From assembly GCA_016936535.1 (NCBI GenBank), contig JAFGXP010000003.1:1-64000 (forward strand): a DNA stretch of 64,000 nucleotides. The letters run 5' to 3'. Source of the stretch: Thiotrichales bacterium (GTDB taxonomy: Bacteria > Pseudomonadota > Gammaproteobacteria > Thiomicrospirales > Thiomicrospiraceae). The notes under the pieces are model-generated. The model saw only the letters and a program-made list of their open reading frames with translations, did no database searches and was not told where the DNA came from. This document shows positions 53,540 to 62,793 of this stretch, piece by piece. The translations under genes were made by a program, and so were the position numbers. Position 1 is the stretch's first letter, and each line of letters starts with the position of its first letter.

Positions 53540-55780
53540 ATGTTTGAGATACAGCACAGAGCAAAGTTTTTCTCTCTTTTCGTTTTCATAAGCGCATTTC
53601 TGACCCTCTGGGGCCAGCCACTTAAAGCTGATGAATTACTGGAAGTCGATCAGGCGTTCATCCTAGCCGAACCTAAGGTGGTGAATCAGCAGATTCAAGT
53701 GGACTGGACGATTGCAGAGGACTACAAGCTCTACAAAGACAAAATCTCAATCACCTCAGACCAAGTTCAGCTAGGGGCGGCCAGTTTTTCTGCGAGCAAA
53801 TCCGTCGATGACCCTTTATTTGGCAAAACTGAAGTCTTTAGCCGCATTGCACAAGTGCGCCTCCCCTATCAAGGCTCTGGCAGCGCAAAAATAACCGTTA
53901 ATTATCAAGGTTGTGCAGATAAACTAGGGGTTTGTTACCCGCCACAAAGCCGAGAATTTACGTTAAATCTCCCTGCTGTGAGCGTAGCCCAAGCCGTTGA
54001 ACCCGTTGAACCGGCTAAAGCAGCTTCAGCCGTCTCCTCACTTTCAGCCTTAAATAACTTTTTAGCAGAAGCCAGTGATCAACCTGAACTCTTAGCGGCG
54101 AATCAAGCCTTTCAATTCAGCAGCACCCAAAACGCTGAAGGCATTGAATTAAACTGGACCATTGCCGAGGGCTATCACCTCTATAAAGACAAAGTTAAAG
54201 TCAAGTTAATCAATGGCGATGCTCAACTTGGTGCCCTGAGTTTACCCGCAGCCACTCTGATTGATGACCCATTATTTGGCAAAACCGAGGTCTTTCATGG
54301 TCGTATTCAAGCCTTACTGCCGATCAATTCACTCACGCAAAACAGCCAAGTAGAGGTTGAATACCAAGGTTGCTCAACCGAATCCGGGGTGTGCTACCCA
54401 CCAGAACGTCAAACAATCCGTTTAGACCCGAGTATTTATGCTGGGGCAACCATCAACCTTGGTCGTGCCGAAGCAGTTGACACTTCTGCCCTTTCTGAAA
54501 CAGACCAGATTGCCGACACCCTTAAAAATAGCAGCGTTTGGATTGTCATTTTGACCTTCTTTGTTTTTGGTCTTCTGCTCTCGCTTACGCCCTGCGTTTT
54601 TCCAATGATTCCAATTTTGTCCAGCATCATTGCCGGTCAAGGCTCACAAATCACGACGCGCAAAGCCTTTACCATGTCTTTAGTCTATGTGCTGGCAATG
54701 TCAGTTACCTACACGGTCGCAGGGGTTTTGGCCGGTTTGTTTGGTGAAAATTTACAGGCCGCTTTCCAAAACCCTTGGATTATCGGTTCGTTCAGCCTAA
54801 TCTTCATCCTACTCGCTTTATCCATGTTTGGATTTTACGAACTGCAACTGCCTAGCTCAGTTCAATCTAAACTCGCCAATCTATCGAATAAACAGCAAGG
54901 CGGCACCTTGACCGGTGTGGCGATTATGGGCTTTTTATCGGCCTTAATTGTCGGCCCTTGCGTCGCCCCACCCTTGGCCGGAGCATTAATTTACATTGGC
55001 CAAACTGGGGATGCTCTGCTTGGCGGCACGGCGCTCTTTGCCATGAGCATGGGGATGGGGCTCCCGCTTTTGCTTCTTGGCACCTCGGCAGGCAAGCTCT
55101 TGCCACGCGCCGGTGCATGGATGGACAATGTAAAAGCGGTATTCGGCGTCATGTTAATTGGGGTAGCCATCTGGATGGCCAGCCGCATTCTACCAAGCGA
55201 AATTACCTTCTTCGCTTGGGCCTCGCTTCTAATTATTTCCGCGGTCTATCTTGGTACCTTTGAAAGCAGTCTAGGAAAATCCGGCTGGTACAAATTGCTG
55301 AAAGGTTTTGGCTTAGTGCTGTTCCTCTACGGCACGGTACTTTTAGTTGCCATGCTGGGTGGCTCGAAAGATTTATTGCAACCTCTTAAAGTGTTTCAAG
55401 GAGGGGGTTCCGCAGCGGTTGCCAACAGCACCTTGAACTTCACCAAAATCAAAAGCAGTGCCGATCTCGATCAAGTCTTAGCACAGGGTAAACCGGTGAT
55501 GTTCGACTTTTATGCCGATTGGTGTGTGAGCTGTAAAGAGATGGAACAATTCACTTTCAGCTCGCCCAAGGTACAACAGGCCTTAGAGGGGGTTACGCTC
55601 GTAAAAGCCGATGTGACCGCCAACGACGAAATAGACAAGGCACTGATGAAACGCTTTGGGATTATCGGCCCACCGGCCATTTTGTTTTTTGTCGATGGCC
55701 AAGAACAAAAAGCCCAACGCGTAGTGGGCTTTAAGAACGCAGAAGATTTTACGGTTCAAATTGAACGGGCTTTTCGTTAG
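53540..55780 (+). CDS. dsbD: Thiol:disulfide interchange protein DsbD with two N-terminal domains
   Basis: CcdA-like TM domain (SLTPCVFPMIPILSSII; IVGPCVAPPLAGAL), C-terminal thioredoxin YADWCVSCKEME; N-terminal domain present twice; start refined from 53465. Confidence 0.93.
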   Translation: MFEIQHRAKFFSLFVFISAFLTLWGQPLKADELLEVDQAFILAEPKVVNQQIQVDWTIAEDYKLYKDKISITSDQVQLGAASFSASKSVDDPLFGKTEVFSRIAQVRLPYQGSGSAKITVNYQGCADKLGVCYPPQSREFTLNLPAVSVAQAVEPVEPAKAASAVSSLSALNNFLAEASDQPELLAANQAFQFSSTQNAEGIELNWTIAEGYHLYKDKVKVKLINGDAQLGALSLPAATLIDDPLFGKTEVFHGRIQALLPINSLTQNSQVEVEYQGCSTESGVCYPPERQTIRLDPSIYAGATINLGRAEAVDTSALSETDQIADTLKNSSVWIVILTFFVFGLLLSLTPCVFPMIPILSSIIAGQGSQITTRKAFTMSLVYVLAMSVTYTVAGVLAGLFGENLQAAFQNPWIIGSFSLIFILLALSMFGFYELQLPSSVQSKLANLSNKQQGGTLTGVAIMGFLSALIVGPCVAPPLAGALIYIGQTGDALLGGTALFAMSMGMGLPLLLLGTSAGKLLPRAGAWMDNVKAVFGVMLIGVAIWMASRILPSEITFFAWASLLIISAVYLGTFESSLGKSGWYKLLKGFGLVLFLYGTVLLVAMLGGSKDLLQPLKVFQGGGSAAVANSTLNFTKIKSSADLDQVLAQGKPVMFDFYADWCVSCKEMEQFTFSSPKVQQALEGVTLVKADVTANDEIDKALMKRFGIIGPPAILFFVDGQEQKAQRVVGFKNAEDFTVQIERAFR

Positions 55781-56002
55781 TTCAGAATTCAGCGATCGGT
55801 TAGCGCGTGGCTTAGAAGATTTCTAGCCGCGCCGATTTTTAAAGTTTTTTGCAAGCGTTCGCAACCGTTTCCAGCCAATCACTGCATTTATCCAATAAAT
55901 TCGCAAGCCCTCATGCGCTTACCAATGGTTATCTCCCGGTCGTTCCGCTATAATCACCGCATTTGCACCGCCCTCATTTAATTGACATATACAGGTTTAC
56001 CC

Positions 56003-56440
56003 ATGGCGACAATCCTAGTCATAAACGGACCTAACTTAAACATGCTTGGCCGACGCGAACCGGAAATTTACGGTCGTCATACACTGGCATCCATTTTAGA
56101 AACTTTGGAAGCCCTGGCTGATGAATACAATATTCGGCTGCAATCATTCCAAAGCAATGCCGAACACGCCATTATTGACCGCATTCATGAGGCGATGGAC
56201 GATGGCACCGATTACATCATTATTAATCCAGCCGCCTTCACGCACACCAGTGTTGCGATTCGTGATGCCCTCTCCACGGTGAAAATTCCTTTTATTGAGG
56301 TGCATCTGTCTAATATTCATCAACGCGAACCGTTTCGAACGCACTCTTACTTTTCGGATATCGCCGATGGGGTGATTGCCGGCTTGGGCATAAAAGGCTA
56401 TGAACTGGCGCTGCATGCCGCCGCCGATAAAATTTTATAA
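56003..56440 (+). CDS. aroQ: 3-dehydroquinate dehydratase type II
   Basis: [51 protein letters not shown]. Confidence 0.96.
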   Translation: MATILVINGPNLNMLGRREPEIYGRHTLASILETLEALADEYNIRLQSFQSNAEHAIIDRIHEAMDDGTDYIIINPAAFTHTSVAIRDALSTVKIPFIEVHLSNIHQREPFRTHSYFSDIADGVIAGLGIKGYELALHAAADKIL

Positions 56441-56588
56441 AATGCATCTTCAAAACGAGCAGACGCTTTACCGACGACTCTGCCGAGTACCTTAAAACTG
56501 CGCGTCGATTCAACCCAATCAAGTTGGGCCAACGCCAAAAACGCTCAACCGGCTTGGTTAGCAGCCAAAAAAGATTAAAGGATGAAAC

Positions 56589-57044
56589 ATGGATATTCGC
56601 TCGATTCGCAAACTCATTGAAATCGTAGAACAATCAAACATTGCCGAAATTGAAATCAAAGAAGGCGAACATAATATTCGCATTACCCGTAGCAAAGAGC
56701 CAATTTATGTCAGTGCGCCGCAAGCGATTCAAGCCGCTCCGGTTGCAACACCTGCCGCAACCATGCCAACGGCGACCCCAAGTGAAAGTCCAGCTCCTGC
56801 CGCCATCAGCGGCCACATTATGCGTTCACCGATGGTAGGAACCTTTTACAGCGCGCCCTCTCCAGAAGCTGGTCCCTTTGTAAAAGTAGGGGACAAGGTT
56901 GCTATGGGTGACACCCTCTGTATTATCGAAGCCATGAAAATCATGAACCCTATCGAAGCCGATAAGGCAGGAACCATCAAACAAATTCTAGGTGTGAATG
57001 GCGAACCTGTCGAGTACGACCAACCGCTCTTCGTGATCGAATAA
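56589..57044 (+). CDS. accB: Acetyl-CoA carboxylase biotin carboxyl carrier protein
   Basis: [27 protein letters not shown]; biotinylation motif IIEAMKIMN. Confidence 0.97.
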   Translation: MDIRSIRKLIEIVEQSNIAEIEIKEGEHNIRITRSKEPIYVSAPQAIQAAPVATPAATMPTATPSESPAPAAISGHIMRSPMVGTFYSAPSPEAGPFVKVGDKVAMGDTLCIIEAMKIMNPIEADKAGTIKQILGVNGEPVEYDQPLFVIE

Positions 57045-57064
57045 TCCAGCACTGAGGGCTTCCC

Positions 57065-58414
57065 ATGATTGAAAAAATTCTAATTGCTAACCGCGGTGAA
57101 ATTGCATTGCGCGTGTTACGCGCCTGTAAAGAACTGGGTATTAAAACCGTGGCCGTTCATTCCAAAGCCGATGCCGATCTCAAACACGTTTTGCTCGCGG
57201 ATGAATCGGTCTGTATCGGCCCAGCGGCTTCTTCTGAAAGCTATCTAAACGTACCGGCGATTATTGCCGCCGCTGAAGTCACCGATGCAGAAGCCATTCA
57301 TCCAGGCTATGGTTTTCTTTCTGAAAATGCCGATTTTGCTGAGCGCGTCGAGGAAAGCGGATTCGTTTTTATCGGCCCACGTGCTGAAACCATCCGCCTT
57401 ATGGGCGACAAAGTTTGCGCCATCAAAGCAATGAAAGCCTCTGGTGTGCCCACGGTTCCCGGCTCTGGCGGCCCATTGGGTAAAAATGATGCTGAAAACC
57501 TGCGTATTGCTAAAGAAATTGGCTATCCCGTGATTATTAAAGCCTCTGGCGGCGGCGGCGGACGAGGAATGCGCGTCGTACACACCGAGGCCAATCTCCT
57601 AAAATCCATACAACTGACCAGCTCGGAAGCAAAAAGCTTCTTCGGCAATGCCGAAGTTTACATGGAAAAATTTCTGGAAAATCCGCGCCATATTGAAATT
57701 CAAATTTTGGCCGATGGTCAAGGCAACGCGGTTCATTTAGGTGAACGGGATTGCTCAATGCAACGACGCCACCAAAAAGTGATTGAAGAGGCACCGGCGC
57801 CTGGAATTACCCTAGAACAACGTGAGCGTATTGGCCAAGCCTGCGTCAATGCCTGCTTAGCCATCAATTATCGCGGTGCCGGCACCTTTGAATTTCTCTA
57901 TGAAAATGGCGAGTTTTACTTCATCGAAATGAATACTCGCCTGCAGGTTGAACACTGTGTAACCGAAATGGTCACGGGTATTGACTTGGTAAAAGCACAA
58001 ATTGAAATTGCCATGGGGCGTCCATTAACGCTTTCTCAAGCCGATGTCCGTCTGCATGGTCATGCGATTGAGTGTCGAGTGAATGCCGAAAATCCTGCTA
58101 AAAACTTTATGCCCTCACCTGGAAAAATAGAACGTCTGCACCTTCCCGGTGGCTTAGGCGTGCGCTGGGATTCGCATATCTACACGGGCTACAGCATTCC
58201 CCCTTACTACGATTCGATGATTGGCAAACTGATTTGCTATAGCACCGACCGTAAAACCACGATTGCCCGCATGAACAGCGCGCTCGGTGAAATCGTGATC
58301 AAAGGAATTGAAACCAACATTCATATGCAACGTGAAATTATGAATGATTTAGGCTTTCAAGAAGGTGGCCAGAACATTCATTACTTAGAATCTCGACTGC
58401 AACATTTGGTTTAA
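57065..58414 (+). CDS. accC: Acetyl-CoA carboxylase biotin carboxylase subunit
   Basis: [57 protein letters not shown]. Confidence 0.97.
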   Translation: MIEKILIANRGEIALRVLRACKELGIKTVAVHSKADADLKHVLLADESVCIGPAASSESYLNVPAIIAAAEVTDAEAIHPGYGFLSENADFAERVEESGFVFIGPRAETIRLMGDKVCAIKAMKASGVPTVPGSGGPLGKNDAENLRIAKEIGYPVIIKASGGGGGRGMRVVHTEANLLKSIQLTSSEAKSFFGNAEVYMEKFLENPRHIEIQILADGQGNAVHLGERDCSMQRRHQKVIEEAPAPGITLEQRERIGQACVNACLAINYRGAGTFEFLYENGEFYFIEMNTRLQVEHCVTEMVTGIDLVKAQIEIAMGRPLTLSQADVRLHGHAIECRVNAENPAKNFMPSPGKIERLHLPGGLGVRWDSHIYTGYSIPPYYDSMIGKLICYSTDRKTTIARMNSALGEIVIKGIETNIHMQREIMNDLGFQEGGQNIHYLESRLQHLV

Positions 58415-58438
58415 ACCGAAGATTCAACCGCGAACAAG

Positions 58439-58467
58439 ACCACCCGCTCACCGCCGGTGGTTTTTTA
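58439..58467 (+). terminator. Possible Rho-independent terminator between accC and prmA
   Basis: ACCACCcgctcaccgccGGTGGTtttttattttt; short 6-bp stem plus T-run. Confidence 0.6.
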
Positions 58468-58492
58468 TTTTTGTCTTTCAAAGGACTTTGCC

Positions 58493-59371
58493 ATGGCTTG
58501 GATTCAAATCAAATTGAAAGTGGATGCTGCGCTCGCCGAGCGCCTTTCCGATGCGTTTAGTGATCAAGGGGCGGTTTCCGTGACATTTGAAGATGCCGAA
58601 GACCAACCCATTTTTGAACCAGAATTGGGAACCACACCCATTTGGCAAAACACCCAAGTCACTGCTTTATTCGATGCCGAAACCGAGGCCCAAAAGGTGA
58701 TTTACGGAGTAAAAGGCCAACTTAAGGCGGTGCAGGATGCCGATTTCAAGGTGGAAGCCCTCGAAGATAAAGACTGGATTCGGGAGTGGATGGACCAATT
58801 TCATCCAATGCAATTTGGAAATCGTCTTTGGATTGTGCCCAGTTGGCACCAGGCACCCGATGCGAACGGCGTTAATTTGCTACTCGATCCCGGTTTAGCT
58901 TTTGGCACCGGGACGCACCCGACTACCGCGATGTGCTTGCGCTGGCTAGATGCGAATCCACCAAGCGGAAAACAGGTAATTGACTATGGATGCGGTTCTG
59001 GAATTCTGGCTTTAGCCGCCGCTAAACTTGGCGCCAGTCAGGTTACCGGCACTGACATTGATCCTCAAGCAATTCAAGCGTCGCAACAAAATGCCGCCAA
59101 CAATACCGTTCAAATTCCGTTTGCTCTGGTCAAAGATTTTGCCTCGCCGGCTGTCGACTTGCTGCTCGCGAATATTCTCTCCGGTCCGCTGAAAGCGCTG
59201 GCCCCTGAATTTTCCCGCTTAGTAAAAAGCGGCGGACAATTAGTGCTTTCCGGACTATTAGAAAGTCAGGCGGCGGAGTTGCAAACACACTATCGTCAGT
59301 TTGGTTTTGTACTGGATCAGCTAGAAACGCAAGAGGAATGGGCTCGTCTAAGTGGTTACAAAATCGACTAA
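58493..59371 (+). CDS. prmA: Ribosomal protein L11 methyltransferase
   Basis: LLDPGLAFGTGTHPTTAMCLRWL; VIDYGCGSGILALAAAKLGA; LLANILSGPL; start refined from 58457. Confidence 0.95.
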   Translation: MAWIQIKLKVDAALAERLSDAFSDQGAVSVTFEDAEDQPIFEPELGTTPIWQNTQVTALFDAETEAQKVIYGVKGQLKAVQDADFKVEALEDKDWIREWMDQFHPMQFGNRLWIVPSWHQAPDANGVNLLLDPGLAFGTGTHPTTAMCLRWLDANPPSGKQVIDYGCGSGILALAAAKLGASQVTGTDIDPQAIQASQQNAANNTVQIPFALVKDFASPAVDLLLANILSGPLKALAPEFSRLVKSGGQLVLSGLLESQAAELQTHYRQFGFVLDQLETQEEWARLSGYKID

Positions 59372-59430
59372 TCAAGCCTCCATCGCATTAAACGAAGCTC
59401 ACTTAAACACCGCTTTTTCAACTGCCTTAA

Positions 59431-60447
59431 ATGGCTGACTTGGTACGGGGTAAAACACCGATGTTCAAAATAGGCCCCTATTGCTTTGCAAACCGCTTGG
59501 TGCTGGCTCCCATGGCCGGCGTTACCGATGCAATTTATCGACAACTCTGTCGTGAACAAGGTGCCGCCTATACCATAGCGGAAATGGTGGCTTCCAAGAA
59601 AAGCCTGTGGGAATCCAAAAAATCGACAACTCGGCATGTGAACGTAAAGGATCCCGAACCGCGTGCGGTACAACTTATCGGCACCAACGCGGAGGAACTC
59701 GCCGAGGCGGCTGCTTGGCAAGTGAGTCAAGGAGCACAAATTATTGATTTGAATATGGGATGTCCTGCCAAAAAAGTCTGTGCGGTTGCAGCGGGCTCAG
59801 CCTTAATGGCACAACCCGAACAAGTTCGCGCCATCTTCAGAGCCCTCGTGGAGACGGTAGCGGTTCCCGTAACGGTCAAAATCCGAACGGGCACCGAACC
59901 CGATCGAAAAAATGCTTTAGAAATTGCCCAATTGGCTGAAGCCTGCGGTTTACAAGCCATCAGCATTCATGGCCGCACCCGTGCCGACAAATTCCAAGGT
60001 CAGGCCGAGTATGAAACCATTCGCCAAGTTAAAGAAGCCGTCCAAATCCCCGTGATTGCGAACGGTGACATTTGCAGCCCAGAGAAAGCGGCATTTGTAT
60101 TAGAATACACGGGCGCAGATGCCATTATGATTGGACGGGCTTCGCAAGGTTATCCCTGGATATTTCGGGAAATAAATCATTACCTTAGCGGCCAACCGCA
60201 CCTTCCGGCCGCGACACCTGCTGAATTCTATGATACGATTGCGCGCCATTTACAGGGGCTCTATGCGCTCTATGGACCAGAACACGGTGTGCGCATTGCT
60301 CGTAAGCATTTGGTCTGGTATCTCCAGCACCTAGCGCAACAACTGGACAGCCTCGACTGTCATAATTTTCGTCGTGAGTTTAGTTTCATTTCGGATGCGG
60401 AAACTCAGCTGCTTGCAGTCGAACGTTTTTTTGCCCGCCACCTTTGA
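59431..60447 (+). CDS. dusB: tRNA-dihydrouridine synthase B
   Basis: LAPMAGVTDAIYRQLCREQGA; DLNMGCPAKKV; ISIHGRTRADKFQG; IANGDI; upstream of fis; start may be ATG 59461. Confidence 0.93.
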   Translation: MADLVRGKTPMFKIGPYCFANRLVLAPMAGVTDAIYRQLCREQGAAYTIAEMVASKKSLWESKKSTTRHVNVKDPEPRAVQLIGTNAEELAEAAAWQVSQGAQIIDLNMGCPAKKVCAVAAGSALMAQPEQVRAIFRALVETVAVPVTVKIRTGTEPDRKNALEIAQLAEACGLQAISIHGRTRADKFQGQAEYETIRQVKEAVQIPVIANGDICSPEKAAFVLEYTGADAIMIGRASQGYPWIFREINHYLSGQPHLPAATPAEFYDTIARHLQGLYALYGPEHGVRIARKHLVWYLQHLAQQLDSLDCHNFRREFSFISDAETQLLAVERFFARHL

Positions 60448-60490
60448 ACGCTCTCAGTGGCCACAACCCTAAGCCTTGTTAAGATTCAAA

Positions 60491-60748
60491 ATGACCAACG
60501 ATAGCCCCACTCAACCGATTTGTTTAAGCGATCAGGTAACCCGCACCTTAGAAATCTACTTTGCGCATCTGCAAGAAGAAGCCACCTGCGATCTTTATGA
60601 GATGGTCATGCAAGAAGTCGAGAAGCCACTGATTCTGTTTGTCCTGCAAAAAACTGAATACAACCAAACACAATCTGCGCAGATGCTTGGAATCAACCGA
60701 AATACCCTGCGTAAGAAGATGCTCAAATACAAACTGCTCGAATCCTAA
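60491..60748 (+). CDS. fis: DNA-binding protein Fis
   Basis: Fis C-terminal [49 protein letters not shown]; downstream of dusB. Confidence 0.93.
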   Translation: MTNDSPTQPICLSDQVTRTLEIYFAHLQEEATCDLYEMVMQEVEKPLILFVLQKTEYNQTQSAQMLGINRNTLRKKMLKYKLLES

Positions 60749-60773
60749 TTTTCTTATTTTTTGGAGTCACACC

Positions 60774-62336
60774 ATGAAACCAGTTCGTCGTGCGTTAATC
60801 AGCGTGTCAGACAAAAACGGCATTCTTGATTTTGCCAAAAACCTTAGCCAGATGGGGGTCGCCATCCTATCCACCGGCGGTACCTACAAAGTGCTGTCAG
60901 AAGCCGGTCTAAAGGTGACCGAGGTGTCCGAATACACCAGTTTTCCAGAAATGATGGACGGTCGTGTTAAAACCCTCCACCCCAAAATTCACGGCGGCCT
61001 TTTAGGGCGTCGCGGCAAGGATGACGCGGTGATGGCCGAGCACGGCATTGAAGCCATCGATATGGTCGTCGTCAACCTGTATCCGTTTGAAGCTACGGTG
61101 GCCAAAGCTGATTGCAGCTTGGAAGACGCGATTGAAAACATCGACATCGGCGGGCCAACCATGCTGCGTTCTGCCGCCAAAAACCATAACGATGTCGCAG
61201 TGGTGACCGACCCGGCCGACTACAGCCGCATTCTGGGCGAGCTGCAAGCCAATAATGGCCAGCTGTCGCACGCGACGCGTTTTGATTTGGCCATCAAGAC
61301 GTTTGAACAGACCGCGCGTTATGACGGTGCGATCTCCAACTATTTCGGCAAGCTATTCAACACCGAAGAAGGCGACAATTTCCCGCGCACTTTCAACACC
61401 CAATTTGTGAAGAAGCAGTCCATGCGTTACGGCGAAAACCCGCACCAAGCGGCGGCCTTCTATACAGAGCGCAACCCAACTGAAGCGTCTATCTCGACAG
61501 CTGTGCAAATCCAAGGTAAGGAATTGTCTTTCAACAACATCGCCGATACCGACGCCGCGTTGGAACTGGTCAAAACCTTTGACGAAACCGCCTGCGTCAT
61601 CGTCAAACACGCCAACCCTTGCGGTGTGGCGATTGGTGCCAACCCGTTTGAAGCTTACGACCGCGCATACAAAACCGATCCAACTTCTGCGTTTGGCGGC
61701 ATTATCGCTTTCAACCGCGAATTGGATGCTGAAACGGCCAAGGCGATTGTTGAGCGTCAGTTCGTTGAAGTCATCATTGCTCCGACCGTTTCCGCAGAAG
61801 CCAAAGCCGTGGTGGCGGCCAAGCAGAACGTGCGTTTGTTGGCGTGCGGTGAATTCAATGGTCAGCAAGCGGCTTACGACTACAAACGCGTGACCGGCGG
61901 CCTGTTGGTTCAAGACCGCGACTTGGGTGCGGTCGCTGTTGAAGACCTGAAAGTAGTGTCGAAACGTGCGCCGACCGACAAAGAGATGCAGGATCTGATG
62001 TTTGCCTGGAAAGTCGCTAAATACGTCAAATCCAACGCCATCGTTTATGTCAAAGACGGCATGACCATCGGTGTGGGTGCCGGCCAGATGAGCCGCGTGT
62101 ACTCCGCCAAAATCGCCGGCATCAAAGCCGCTGACGAAGGCTTGGAAGTGCCAGGTTCGGTCATGGCCTCAGATGCCTTCTTCCCTTTCCGCGACGGTAT
62201 CGACGCAGCAGCCGCGGCTGGTATTACGGCAGTCATCCATCCGGGCGGATCCATGCGAGACCAGGAAGTCATCGACGCCGCCGACGAACACGGCATCGCC
62301 ATGGTGTTCACCGGAATGCGCCATTTCCGTCATTAA
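60774..62336 (+). CDS. purH: Bifunctional AICAR transformylase/IMP cyclohydrolase
   Basis: [62 protein letters not shown]; start refined from 60639. Confidence 0.97.
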   Translation: MKPVRRALISVSDKNGILDFAKNLSQMGVAILSTGGTYKVLSEAGLKVTEVSEYTSFPEMMDGRVKTLHPKIHGGLLGRRGKDDAVMAEHGIEAIDMVVVNLYPFEATVAKADCSLEDAIENIDIGGPTMLRSAAKNHNDVAVVTDPADYSRILGELQANNGQLSHATRFDLAIKTFEQTARYDGAISNYFGKLFNTEEGDNFPRTFNTQFVKKQSMRYGENPHQAAAFYTERNPTEASISTAVQIQGKELSFNNIADTDAALELVKTFDETACVIVKHANPCGVAIGANPFEAYDRAYKTDPTSAFGGIIAFNRELDAETAKAIVERQFVEVIIAPTVSAEAKAVVAAKQNVRLLACGEFNGQQAAYDYKRVTGGLLVQDRDLGAVAVEDLKVVSKRAPTDKEMQDLMFAWKVAKYVKSNAIVYVKDGMTIGVGAGQMSRVYSAKIAGIKAADEGLEVPGSVMASDAFFPFRDGIDAAAAAGITAVIHPGGSMRDQEVIDAADEHGIAMVFTGMRHFRH

Positions 62337-62341
62337 GGTAT

Positions 62342-62372
62342 TTGCACCACAGAGACACAGAGGCACAGAGTT
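62342..62372. repeat. Left arm of inverted repeat bracketing GxxExxY ORF
   Basis: ttgcaccacagagacacagaggcacagagtt; reverse complement matches 62749-62779 at 29/31 positions. Confidence 0.92.
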
Positions 62373-62750
62373 TTGAATCAAGGGCAAGATCCATTAACCC
62401 ATCAAATCATTGGCTGTGCCATAGAAGTTCATAAAGAACTTGGGCCAGGGCTTTTGGAATCCATCTACCAAGAAGCCCTCGCCATTGAATTTCAGTTACA
62501 AGGTATTCAATTCCACAAGGAGCTTGAACTTCCGGTCTCATACAAAGGCTACCCCTTAGGTGCTCAATACCGATTGGATTTTATGGTTTCAAACGAAATT
62601 ATTATTGAACTCAAAGCCGTTGAAGCAACATTGCCTATACATCATGCACAGTTGTTAACCTATATGAAATTGACGAATAAACCAAAAGGATTACTCATCA
62701 ACTTCAATGTTCCAGTGTTATCCAAGGGCATCAAACGATTTGCCCTTTAA
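62373..62750 (+). CDS. GxxExxY family protein (PD-(D/E)XK-like)
   Basis: GPGLLESIYQEALAIEF (GxxExxY), YRLDFMVSNEIIIELKAVE...HHAQLLTYMK (D...ExK plus Q); TTG start immediately after left repeat arm. Confidence 0.9.
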   Translation: MNQGQDPLTHQIIGCAIEVHKELGPGLLESIYQEALAIEFQLQGIQFHKELELPVSYKGYPLGAQYRLDFMVSNEIIIELKAVEATLPIHHAQLLTYMKLTNKPKGLLINFNVPVLSKGIKRFAL

Positions 62751-62779
62751 CTCTGTGCCTCGGTGTCTCTGTGGTTCAA
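62749..62779. repeat. Right arm of inverted repeat bracketing GxxExxY ORF
   Basis: aactctgtgcctcggtgtctctgtggttcaa; overlaps the TAA stop of the GxxExxY ORF. Confidence 0.92.
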
Positions 62780-62793
62780 CAACAAGGAAAATT

